NCBI RefSeq assembly: GCF_000330505.1
Contig: NW_004440417.1
Span: forward strand, 66,855 to 82,416
Reading direction: 5' to 3'
DNA: 15,562 nt
Origin: Entamoeba invadens IP1
Lineage: Eukaryota; Evosea; Mastigamoebida; Endamoebidae
The notes under the pieces were generated by a model that worked only from the letters and a program-made list of their open reading frames with translations, searched no databases and was not told where the DNA came from. The position numbers and the translations under genes were made by a program. Numbering within the stretch: position 1 is the stretch's first letter; every line of letters begins with the position of its first letter. Below are positions 1 through 8,300 of this stretch, in pieces.

Positions 1-220
1 CATAAAATATGCAAATTTAATTAGTTTTTCAAAGAAAACTCAATGGTAAAATGAAAAAAAAATGATAAATTATTATAAACCATTAATATATAACAAAATT
101 ACTTTTTAAATAGTTTTTGTCTTTGAATTAATTTATTTTTGGAAATAATTATATTTTTTGATTGTATATTTATAATAAAAATATACTTTGTTATATAGTT
201 TCGATAATGAATAAAAAATG

Positions 221-360
221 CCGCGGACACGAAAATAATAGAAAGGACACCATATACACATAAAGGACGCCCTTTATAGCGGGAGGACGTCCCTAAACCA
301 CAAAGGACGTCCTTCGGCCTATATTCCCGTCCTTCGTCCCCATGTCCATCCTTTCTCTTA
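221..360. repeat. GC-rich 20-bp-period repeat with nested dyad symmetry
   Basis: A degenerate motif (A)AAGGAC(A/G)(C/T)C recurs every 20 bases, at about 225, 245, 265, 285 and 305. It then appears in reverse-complement form at about 328 and 344. The arms pair around one centre near 298: 241-247 with 349-355, 263-269 with 328-334, and 284-289 with 308-313. A 12-base perfect palindrome, AAGGACGTCCTT, lies at 303-314, and a GGACGTCC core at 285-292. The island stands out from AT-rich flanks and does not code convincingly. It could be a transposon-end remnant, a hairpin-forming element or a hairpin transcript. I do not recognise it as a named family. Confidence 0.7.
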
Positions 361-490
361 AGAATCATAAATGTTTAAAAATCATTAGTTAAATTATGAT
401 TTATATAATTATATAATAAAAAAAAACTTTAAAATAGTTTAATTTATTATCTTAAAAATAGTTGTTTCAAAAGATGATTATATAGTTATA

Positions 491-502
491 GAACTATAAA
501 AA
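491..502 (+). promoter_or_regulatory. GAAC plus TATA-like core promoter motifs
   Basis: GAAC lies at 491-494, directly followed by TATAAAAA (495-502), about 30 bases before the ATG at 534. Entamoeba core promoters are known to combine a TATA-like box, a GAAC element and an initiator with very short 5' UTRs. This placement therefore supports the 534 start codon. It is assigned by motif only. Confidence 0.4.
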
Positions 503-533
503 TAAACCATTTTTACTCAAATTAAAAAATCAA

Positions 534-1444
534 ATGGGAGGAGTTCCAACACGACCTGTCATTTCAAATGATGTTAATCGGATGTGTTCCGACCTGACAA
601 TTTTCTTTTCAAAATATCCATCAAAAAATCAAAATGTGAGATACATATTTTATCCGTTAGCAGACTCGGACATAGCGATTTCGTATACTTCAAATTTGCG
701 AGATGGATGGGAAGCAAAACAAGACCAAAGTGGAAATCTCTATTATACATATTTGTCTCAAACCCCACAACAAAAATACTCTTCATCGCCACCAACAAAT
801 GAATTTATTGAGGTTTGTTTATATTTACACTCAAATTATCAATTTTTTTCGCTGTTTTTGTCTTCAAATGTTGTGTCTTTCCGCCACATTTCTCATTTCT
901 TTAGTTTTGAGTGATTGGATTGAAAATATTGGAAAGAATCAACATTTAAGTGGCAAAAACTGACAAAAAGCTCGAACAAAAAAGGCTAAAAAATAAATGG
1001 GAGGTCACTTATAACGCAACAGAAGGAAGAGTCGAGTACAGAAATAGTAACAACGAAGTCAGGTACACTCCACCAAAAAAGAATAAAATATTTGAGACAA
1101 TGAGGATTGACAGGACACGTCTTGTTCATATTTACCTCAAAATGACAGACTTACTGGAAAAAAGCAAGAGGACTGAAGAAACAGATTTGAAACAAAACGA
1201 CATGAAAAATGCAGAAGTCAAAACGCAAAGTGGGGAAATTTGCCCAATTTGTTACGACCAGACGTGTGACATCGTTTTGGACTGTGGTCATTCGTTTTGT
1301 GATTCGTGCTTTGCTATCTGGTGCAAGAAGTTCTCGTACTGCCCGTCTTGCAAAAAGCCGATCGACGATTGGCTCTGTCAATGTAAAAACACGCCAATGG
1401 GAATACTTGAACAAGCACTGAAGATTGTCACCGAGACATTGTAA
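534..1444 (+). CDS. WW-type/RING-finger protein, probable E3 ubiquitin ligase (one intron)
   Basis: Exon 1 runs from ATG 534 to about 812 (93 codons); exon 2 reads in another frame to TAA at 1442-1444, giving about 250-258 residues. Exon 1 ends in a WW-like module (residues about 55-87: GWE, then YY, then a terminal PP). A second WW-like stretch opens exon 2 (KWEV, EYR, YTPP). In both, the second signature Trp is replaced, so they are degenerate. At nucleotides 1241-1363 a C3HC4 RING is clear: CPIC, a Cys before Gly-His, FC, SC, and a closing CPSC. RING-HC domains recruit E2 enzymes for ubiquitin transfer, and WW modules bind Pro-rich partners, so a cytosolic or nuclear E3 is inferred. The RING resembles the RNF141 type. 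The downstream minus-strand gene ends 47 bases away (convergent). The exon junction is uncertain (see intron entry). Confidence 0.75.
813..970 (+). other. Probable spliceosomal intron in the WW/RING gene
   Basis: The exon 1 frame is complete at 812 and is followed by GTTTGTTT, the typical Entamoeba donor. The downstream RING frame is blocked by TAA at 947-949, so the acceptor must lie after it. AG at 969-970 restores the frame from the 813 donor (158 bases). An alternative is donor GTTTAT at 817 with acceptor TTTAAG ending at 950 (134 bases), which also keeps the frame. The attractive TTTAG at 900-904 leads straight into a TGA and cannot be the final acceptor. Without cDNA I cannot choose between the two frame-preserving options. 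Confidence 0.6.
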
Positions 1445-1491
1445 AAATATATATTCTTTGGTTTATTACCACAACCGAAAAACATGAATGT

Positions 1492-2334
1492 TTACTTATC
1501 AGATGGAGGGACTTCCAATCCACCCACCTCCTCTCTAACTGGACAGACTTTTGAAATTGATGGCGAGTCTTCTTTTCCAATTAGAAAATTTTGGATGTGC
1601 AAATATGGTGTTTTCCCACTCACACTTTCAACTCTGAAGTACTTCAAGCAGAGCTCTCCTTTTGCATTGAGGTCGACAAATCTCATCGTCGTGTCTTTGA
1701 CAAGCACAACACTTTTGATTGCTTGTGTATTCAATGTCGCGTTCTTCATGTAAAAGCAGACTTTGTCGCCTTGTTGTGCTCTCTCTTTAAAACTCAACAA
1801 AACCCCTTCTCGTATTTTTGTTTTGTCTTCCTCATCAGTGTGTGCGCGGTCCACCTCGATCCACTGAGTCGATTTCACCTCACCGAAGACAACATTTTTT
1901 TCCTCGGCAATGAGTGTTTTGTCGGCCATCAGTCTCAAATCAAAGAACCCATTTAATTTGGGAATTTTGCAACAGACCATCCTTTCTCCATCAGGGACTT
2001 TCCAGGTCATATAAGGTATTGGTTCCATCTCGTCGTGAACGTACAACGAGACACTAAGGTTTTTATATCGATCGGGGCGAATGACAAGAACAGTCATTTC
2101 TTTTTTGTCATCGTTTTTGTTGATAATTCTTACGTGTTGTCTTGGCACTATTTCAATGTTCATTGAGTTGTTATATAATTCATTAAGCATTTTGATTTCA
2201 GAACGAATTTGAACATTATCGTCTGGTGAATATTGCATTGGAGCACGACTATTATATTTGTTACGAAGGTCTTTCTTCTCCTCCTCCAACGCTTTGTTTT
2301 TTAGAGCTGTTGCATTCCTATTTGGAAAAGTCAT
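1492..2334 (-). CDS. Hypothetical soluble protein, no recognised family
   Basis: A 280-residue open frame from ATG at 2332-2334 to TAA at 1492-1494; an in-frame TTG just upstream is ignored as a start. The first 35 residues are charged and helix-prone (KALEEEKKDLRNKY). The rest alternates short hydrophobic beta-type strands with charged loops, for example around VLVIRPDRYKNLSVSLYVHD and KVCFYMKNATLN, which would fit one or two beta-sandwich domains. I see no signal peptide, membrane segment, Cys cluster or catalytic motif, so a cytosolic location is inferred. It is convergent with the RING gene and divergent from the importin-like gene, with about 270 bases of shared upstream sequence. A TATA-like tract (minus strand, ACTATAAATAAAG) lies near 2374-2386. 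It reads as a real protein, but I assign no function. Confidence 0.6.
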   Translation of the reverse strand: MTFPNRNATALKNKALEEEKKDLRNKYNSRAPMQYSPDDNVQIRSEIKMLNELYNNSMNIEIVPRQHVRIINKNDDKKEMTVLVIRPDRYKNLSVSLYVHDEMEPIPYMTWKVPDGERMVCCKIPKLNGFFDLRLMADKTLIAEEKNVVFGEVKSTQWIEVDRAHTDEEDKTKIREGVLLSFKERAQQGDKVCFYMKNATLNTQAIKSVVLVKDTTMRFVDLNAKGELCLKYFRVESVSGKTPYLHIQNFLIGKEDSPSISKVCPVREEVGGLEVPPSDK

Positions 2335-2607
2335 CAAATGATTTTATTTGTTGTGTTATTTTAATTCTTTATTTATAGTATTTCTCTTCAATAATATATA
2401 GTTTAATTTATTAAATATTTACCATCCTGCTATAATACGTATTTTTAATTAGAAATACTATGATTATTATCATTAATTAACAACCATATAAATAAGTTAC
2501 ACAAACTATTTACTAATAGTTATTTTTCACTGAATGATATTAATTCAAAATACCATCGAAAACTAATCACCAACTCTCCCCAATAAAAAAAAGAAAAAAT
2601 AAAATAG

Positions 2608-4005
2608 ATGGCAACAAATCGAGGCGAACAACCCAGTTTACACCAACTAGCAAAAAATCGTTCAGACGGTATTTCTATCCTTCGTTCTTCACGTCGAACT
2701 GAATTAATGAATAAATTCCGACCCATTGATTGTCCAATAGATTCTTCACTGACTCTATCCAAAGAGGAGCCGCACTCACACACCGAGCACTCATATCCCG
2801 ACACAGTCGAAAAAGCAATACGTGGCGATACATCAGCACTTCTTGCGATTCAAACGTATTTTGACAGTACACTGTACTTCCACTACTATTTCATGCAACA
2901 CAACTGTTGCTCGTCTTTCCTGAAACAACTTGCGACACAACCCGACAGTTATTGTGTCGCAGTGTTAAACGCATTTCTGTCGTACACATCCTCCTCCGAG
3001 AAAATCTTCTCCGACGACTTAGTCAAAAGTGGCTTCTTTCAGCGCACCGAATATCTTTTATCCCACGGCGAAGACATTTCGAGAAGAACACTCTTCGTCC
3101 TTGGAAATCTGCTTTCGGAGTCAAAGGAAGATGCTGATTGTTTTGTCGCATCAAATCTTTGCGATAAAACGTTCGACTTATTGCGACAGTACCCGTCACC
3201 GCAATTCTTGGCGGCCGTCGTTTTCTTGTTCAAGTCTCTTATTAGAGGAAACCCTGATTTTAATAGAAAAACCCTTGAACGAATTGTCGCGTTTTTCATC
3301 GGAGTTTTGGACGGGAAGTGCTTTTCAAATGACATAGAGAATGACGTGTTGTGGGGATTTTCGTTTTTGAGCGACAACGAGAATAACAAAATATTGTTTG
3401 ACAGAAATGTTATTGAGAGGATGTATGTGTACTTTGAGAAAGGAAATAAATGCCCAGAAAGTGTGATGAGATTTTTTGGAAATTTGGTCAGGCAGACGGA
3501 CGACGTTCCAACATTCATGATCACCCACAACTGTTTCAAGATTTTTGAGATCATGCTGGCAGAAAGACCGGGTGATATAAGGGCAAAAAATGCGTTTTGG
3601 ACACTATCGAACTTGGTGCCTTCGTTGTCGAAAGAAAACGCATATGCATTACTCAAGACAACGAAGCTCTTCCAACTCTCTTGTACTATAGTTATAACGA
3701 AAGACTATTATAGTAATGTTCTTATAGACGTCTGGTATTTCATAGGAAATATAGTTTACTATGCTGATATGGATTACACCAAATATGTAGTTGCTTTGCA
3801 ACCAAATATTTTGGTTGTCGTTTTGATGTTTTTAAAAGCTCCAATTGGTGAACAAACACTGACAAGCATCTATTTAAAGTGCCTTGCAAATTTACTCAAA
3901 TTGTATCAAATCAATGCCCCAAACTTCGACGAGTGTGTTGAAGAGCTTGGAATTGCAGACTTACTCGATACTCTTTCCGTTTGTGAAATCTTCTCATTTT
4001 TGTGA
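2608..4005 (+). CDS. Divergent importin-alpha-like ARM-repeat protein
   Basis: A 465-residue single-exon protein, ATG 2608 to TGA 4003-4005. Importin-alpha carries classical NLS cargo through nuclear pores with importin-beta. Residues 21-38 (ISILRSSRR..LMNKFR) resemble the end of an importin-beta-binding segment but with fewer basic residues. Residues about 65-460 form helical ARM-type repeats with the family's Trp/Asn ladder partly kept: LGNLL (165-169), W249 followed by LSD, GNLV (291-294), W331 with N335, and W376 with N381. Several ladder positions are changed (Phe for Trp at 163; no Asn after W249), so NLS binding may be weakened or specialised. Usual family members are about 500-550 residues. 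It shares a short spacer with the divergent gene at 2334. Another ARM protein, not a true adaptor, is the main alternative. Confidence 0.7.
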   Translation: MATNRGEQPSLHQLAKNRSDGISILRSSRRTELMNKFRPIDCPIDSSLTLSKEEPHSHTEHSYPDTVEKAIRGDTSALLAIQTYFDSTLYFHYYFMQHNCCSSFLKQLATQPDSYCVAVLNAFLSYTSSSEKIFSDDLVKSGFFQRTEYLLSHGEDISRRTLFVLGNLLSESKEDADCFVASNLCDKTFDLLRQYPSPQFLAAVVFLFKSLIRGNPDFNRKTLERIVAFFIGVLDGKCFSNDIENDVLWGFSFLSDNENNKILFDRNVIERMYVYFEKGNKCPESVMRFFGNLVRQTDDVPTFMITHNCFKIFEIMLAERPGDIRAKNAFWTLSNLVPSLSKENAYALLKTTKLFQLSCTIVITKDYYSNVLIDVWYFIGNIVYYADMDYTKYVVALQPNILVVVLMFLKAPIGEQTLTSIYLKCLANLLKLYQINAPNFDECVEELGIADLLDTLSVCEIFSFL

Positions 4006-4293
4006 TTAACTATTAAATTATCCAATTAACTATTAATATATTAGGAAAAACCAGATATCTCCACAATGATTCTCAAGCGCATTGACACGTGTCGTACTCT
4101 TATCACTCATCAACTTAGTCCCAATCTCCACCCGATTCTATAATTCTACTATTCATTTTATTTATAGTAATTAATAACTCATTTGTTCAGATAACAAATT
4201 CTAAAATAAACCATAATAAAACCGATTTTGAAACAATACATGAACTTTGCACTCTCGAACGAAATGATACTATAATTAAATTATAAAAAACAA
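4006..4293. other. Convergent spacer between two 3' ends
   Basis: No gene is visible. Two details stand out: a 10-base palindrome GACACGTGTC at 4084-4093 (with an E-box-like CACGTG core) inside a GC-richer stretch (about 4045-4140), and two GAAC motifs on the plus strand at 4242-4245 (in ATGAACT) and 4257-4260. Both flanking genes end here, so promoter-like motifs are unexpected. Confidence 0.5.
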
Positions 4294-5274
4294 TTATTCC
4301 AAACCCATAGCGATGTTAAAGAAGGTCTCGACCTGTTGGTTTGTTCTGAATTTTTCAGGGAGTTTTTTGATCAATTTATTTCTTTGTGTTTTTGTGATGA
4401 ACTTTTTCGATTGAATAGTTGTGGTGATTTCGCAAATGAGAGTTTTCATGATTTCTGCCAAATGGATTGCCTCCTCACAGACTCCGTCTTTTTTATTTTT
4501 TTCCTTCTCGCTTTTTCTTGGCTTTTTCTCTTCACTTTGTTTCTCGCTGGAAATCCTCCGTTCGGTCTTGACGATCTGCGAAAGACGTTCATACGCCGAA
4601 GAAGTTTGCAGAGGAGTTGTTTTTTTGAAGTCCAACGGGGGCATATTTACTTGAGGTCTATAGATAGCTCTAGGGGTGAAGTCGAGTTGTGGATATTTCT
4701 TCACGAGGGTCATAGTACCCTGGAAAGTTCTACAATGACGTACAGCGCATGCGATAGAAGCCAAACTTCGTTCGTCGAAATCACCTGAGAGGATATTAGT
4801 GTGAGGAACGGTGACGACTTTGGTCTCATTATTTTTCCATGTTGATTTTGCCAAGCGGACTAAGTATCGATTTTTCTGTGGAAACACTAATAACACTTTA
4901 GCTTTATAAATAGAACAATTATAGTAAACGGTGACCTCAGTGTTATTTTGAAACAATTGGTCCTTTCCTTTATTTGTCGTCTCAAACGTTTGTAGTTTGG
5001 TGCGTAAGACTTGCGTCTGCTTATTCAAAAAGTCCAACGACAGGGTTTGTGGCATATTCAAAGCACTCCTTTGATATGAAAGAATTAGTGATTTCTCACA
5101 TTGAGTCAGTCCATATTGTGATGTAGGAAATTGAGAGACAGATCGCTCTTTACATAGACTTAACACTGCATCTGATGTAAAAAATTCTGAGATAAAATTC
5201 GTTTCTTTCACGTCTTGCCCTATCGACTGATCTAAAAAAAAGGAGTTCAGTTGACTGTTCAAGCTGTTTGACAT
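4294..5274 (-). CDS. Tudor-like protein, possibly LIN-9/ALY (MuvB) family
   Basis: A 326-residue protein from ATG 5272-5274; an upstream in-frame TTG is discounted, since promoter-like motifs sit just before this ATG. Residues about 50-100 are helical and contain RSALNMPQTLSLDFL followed by a Leu/Lys helix, which resembles the end of the DIRP domain of LIN-9 proteins. Residues 106-163 look like a Tudor/SH3-like barrel (VTVYY, KAKVLLV, NRYLVRL, VVTVPHTNIL), and residues 199-213 (TPRAIY.P....PPL) match the TP-Y-P linker I recall after the LIN-9 Tudor. A charged coiled-coil-prone stretch (226-263) and a terminal helical pair (265-326) follow. LIN-9 is a core subunit of MuvB/DREAM-type transcription complexes. 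The assignment rests on domain order and remembered consensus, not a search; otherwise it is a hypothetical nuclear Tudor-like protein. Confidence 0.45.
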   Translation of the reverse strand: MSNSLNSQLNSFFLDQSIGQDVKETNFISEFFTSDAVLSLCKERSVSQFPTSQYGLTQCEKSLILSYQRSALNMPQTLSLDFLNKQTQVLRTKLQTFETTNKGKDQLFQNNTEVTVYYNCSIYKAKVLLVFPQKNRYLVRLAKSTWKNNETKVVTVPHTNILSGDFDERSLASIACAVRHCRTFQGTMTLVKKYPQLDFTPRAIYRPQVNMPPLDFKKTTPLQTSSAYERLSQIVKTERRISSEKQSEEKKPRKSEKEKNKKDGVCEEAIHLAEIMKTLICEITTTIQSKKFITKTQRNKLIKKLPEKFRTNQQVETFFNIAMGLE

Positions 5275-5282
5275 GTGCCGGT

Positions 5283-5309
5283 TGAATTTCAAGTTCTTTT
5301 CTTATAAAC
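5283..5309 (-). promoter_or_regulatory. Core promoter motifs of the Tudor-like gene
   Basis: Reading the minus strand toward the ATG at 5274: TTATAAG-like box (about 5302-5308), AAGAACTT with the GAAC core (5293-5296), then GAAATTCA (5283-5290), close to the Entamoeba initiator AAAAATTCA. All lie in the roughly 90-base gap after the VPS13-like gene's stop. The spacing predicts a 5' UTR of about 10 bases and supports 5274 as the start. Confidence 0.5.
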
Positions 5310-5364
5310 TTAGGGTTTCCCATTTATAGATACATTTCAAAGGAAAATAAAAACCGACTTTGGA

Positions 5365-8300
5365 TTACACCGATCGCACCACCTTCCCAGTAATTTCTTG
5401 AATTGTTTCTTTGATTGTCGTGAGGTGTTCCTTGTCCCAATTTTCTAATACAAATTTGTCTGTTCTTCCGAAGAAGAATCCGCTTTTGAAAGGGTTATTA
5501 ATATAGACACAAATATGAGTTCCTTCGAGTCCGAAGTCGTAAATCTTCTCATACAAAATTCTCCACAAGAAATTTGGAGGGTCGAGCGGACTTTTCTTGT
5601 CCACTCCGATCATCTCTATCTGAGTAAATAGAATTGCATATAACCTATTTCCATCAACCTTTTTTAACCACGTCTTGTACCCATCTTCTTTGAAATACCC
5701 TCCTTCTACTTCATTTAATAAACTCCACCCAAACGAATTATACAAATTGAATTGAATGACTTGCCCAGGACAATATCGTGGCGGTCGCATTCGTTGCGTC
5801 GCTATTTGTCCAAAACTGAGCCCATTCAATCCATCACTCACACTCTTAAAGAAGCCAACTATCCCATCTATAGGCTTCACTACTATCCCAGCTGCTCCTA
5901 CTACTATCCCCCCCATAAACCCAGCGGGAGCTAACGTTTTCCTCTTCGCTCCTACAATATCAGTCAACCCTACAGATGTGTTCCATAACCCTTTCACACT
6001 CCGAACGACAGAGGTCCCCAAATTCTTCGCACCATCTAAAACAGAATACTCAAAGGTACTTCGCTGGGCTTCAACTAACTCACTCGGAATGATCTTCTCC
6101 TTCACTGTCTCAGATGGATCTGAAAAAGAACTCATATTGTTTTCTCGAGAGAAAAAACAGGCGATTTCATGACGGACGTCGGAAGGTAATTCATTCATGG
6201 CACTCAGGTGGAACTCGTCTGTGCTTTCTATGTTGTCATAATTTGTGCCAACAGCACGGAACCCCAGAAGTCGCGTCACAAAAGTCCATTTCATGTCCTC
6301 CAAATCACAAAAGAGTTTCTCTGCTACTCGTGCGAGTAAAGTGCTCTTTGATAAATAGACTGATTTGTGCACAGTCTTTGCGATGTATATTGGTATTCGG
6401 TCGACGTCCATCCGTGCGATGCTTGAGACTATTTGAAGGATATTTGAATGATCTGAAAATGTTGAATTTCCTCGATGAATTGTCATATTAATATCTATAG
6501 AGTTTATTACGGCATTTTCAATCACAACTCTCGTATCTTTATATGTCCTCTTATTCTCACCTTCAAAGATAATTAAAGGGGAATACTCATTATACGTTTG
6601 GACAAGATCATTGAGGACATCCATTTCTATAAGAACTTCAAGTGGTCGGAGTGTGAATGTCAGATGGGAGACGTAGAGGACTTTCGATATCGCAGATAAG
6701 TTTGGGATAGTCAAAAGAATGCCGAAATGGAAGAACGTTTGATGCGTGTCATAAATCCACTCAAGTGGTCGGGGTGAAATGATGACGGGAGATTGCGTTA
6801 TGTCGAAACGTTGGAAGTCAAGTTGGATATAATCAAATTGAAATTCAAAGCCAACGTGTTTGTCTAATTTGACAACTTCAGATTTGATACCTGTGATCGT
6901 TAAAGATAACTCTTCCACAGCAGCCTTTCGGAAAAGTGAGATATTCAGTGTTGGTAATAACACTGAGAGAGTTAACTGAATCTCCTCTGCACTTTTCTCT
7001 TCAGCACCTATAACGATATGGGTGGAGTCTTCCCCTGCCTCTACATAGACATATACTATACTATTATTAATAGTTGTTTTATAGTAACTTTCTAATTTAA
7101 GAGGATCAACAAGAACACCACATATCTCCAATTCTCGTCGTTCCGTTGGGTCTGCCCATCCAAAGGGGATGTTAGTTTGTCCTCTTGACTTGAAAATAGT
7201 TTTACTACCGACCTGTTTAAAGTCGACTTCGAACGTTGTTAAATTTTCGATACGAAGAAACGCCTTTTCACACCCATAAAAAGTGGTAATGAATGTACCA
7301 CTCTCCTCTATTGTCTTAATAGAGAAAATTTGGTTGCCACAGTAAGTGTATAAAATGATCTGGAATTCGTCTACTTTATCAAAGAGGATTTTCGTCTGTT
7401 TTGGCACGGATTTTTCATAGAAATTGTGAAGGGCGATATAAGCAGCTTTGAAGTGAAGACATTTTTGACTCTTTTCTTTAACTATTACATTACCATTCAA
7501 TACTATAACTTCATTAGTTTCGTTTTTCAAAAGAAATCTCGGTTTAATTTCTAAACACTTCGCATTTGTCATTTCTTCGTTTTTCTCTTCACTTTTTTTC
7601 TCAAAATTTTGCTCGTAAAACGCAGACACTTTCAGGAAAATTTCTTCACCATCAATTGTGACATTCTGTGATTCTTTCAGTGAAAAAACATTCCTCTCAT
7701 TACTTTGGCCCACTTTCTCTAACCCGATTACCCGATCCAAAAACGTGATTTTTTCATCAAATAGTTTTGGGTCTGGTGCAAATACACGCCACGTGTCATC
7801 TTTATCCACTCGTCCCTCATATTTCACCACTTTTGGAGTCTCCGAACTATTTTTCAAGTAAAATGGACTCTCCAAAATTATTTTGTTATTCTCATGACTT
7901 TGCCGAAAAAAATGTTTTCCAATGAGAAGGGGAGGAAGTTGTGTCATAGAAGACGAAAAGTGCAAAATCTCAGACTTCTTTTCTGACTCAAAAAAAGAAA
8001 AATTTGGGTCGCATGAAAGTACCTCAATGAAGTAGCAAATCTCGTCGTCGGGAGGCGAAATTGTTAAACTGCCACGACTAAAGGCGTGAATAGTAAGTAC
8101 TTCTGACTCACTATATCTCGGGTCAAATGATGTCTTTGTGAGAAATGAGGTATCAGAAAAACGATATGAATCTGAGTTCTTGACCAGTATTGATTGATTC
8201 TGTGATATAGGCCGTGTCGGCAAAGGTTTATTTGGTGCTTTGAAAGTAGCGATTTTTCTTGGGACTGTTCTATTTCGTTTATTTTTGTCCTCGATACCAA

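Larger units (their letters stand above)
1..533. other. AT-rich spacer at left edge with a GC-rich island
   Basis: No believable gene is visible. The only long open frame (minus strand, about 99-368) runs across a GC-rich repeat and ends in low-complexity Ile/Lys/Asn-rich sequence, so I treat it as chance. The spacer is A/T-rich apart from an abrupt GC-rich island at about 221-360, annotated separately. Its right end holds the promoter-like motifs of the next gene. Confidence 0.6.

Noticed and set aside
99..368. 89-residue minus-strand open frame across the GC-rich island
   Set aside because: It begins inside the repeat, ends in Ile/Lys/Asn low complexity and has no recognisable domain; the repeat structure explains the GC-rich part.
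3039..3656. 205-residue minus-strand frame inside the importin-like gene
   Set aside because: It is antisense to a well-supported ARM-repeat protein and shows no domain.
4045..4150. Possible C/D-box snoRNA on the minus strand (a TGATGA lies in the stretch)
   Set aside because: No matching CTGA D box or terminal stem was found at a suitable distance.
4336..4788. 150-residue plus-strand frame rich in Phe and Leu, looking like a membrane protein
   Set aside because: It is a shadow of Lys/Glu-rich codons of the Tudor-like gene on the other strand.
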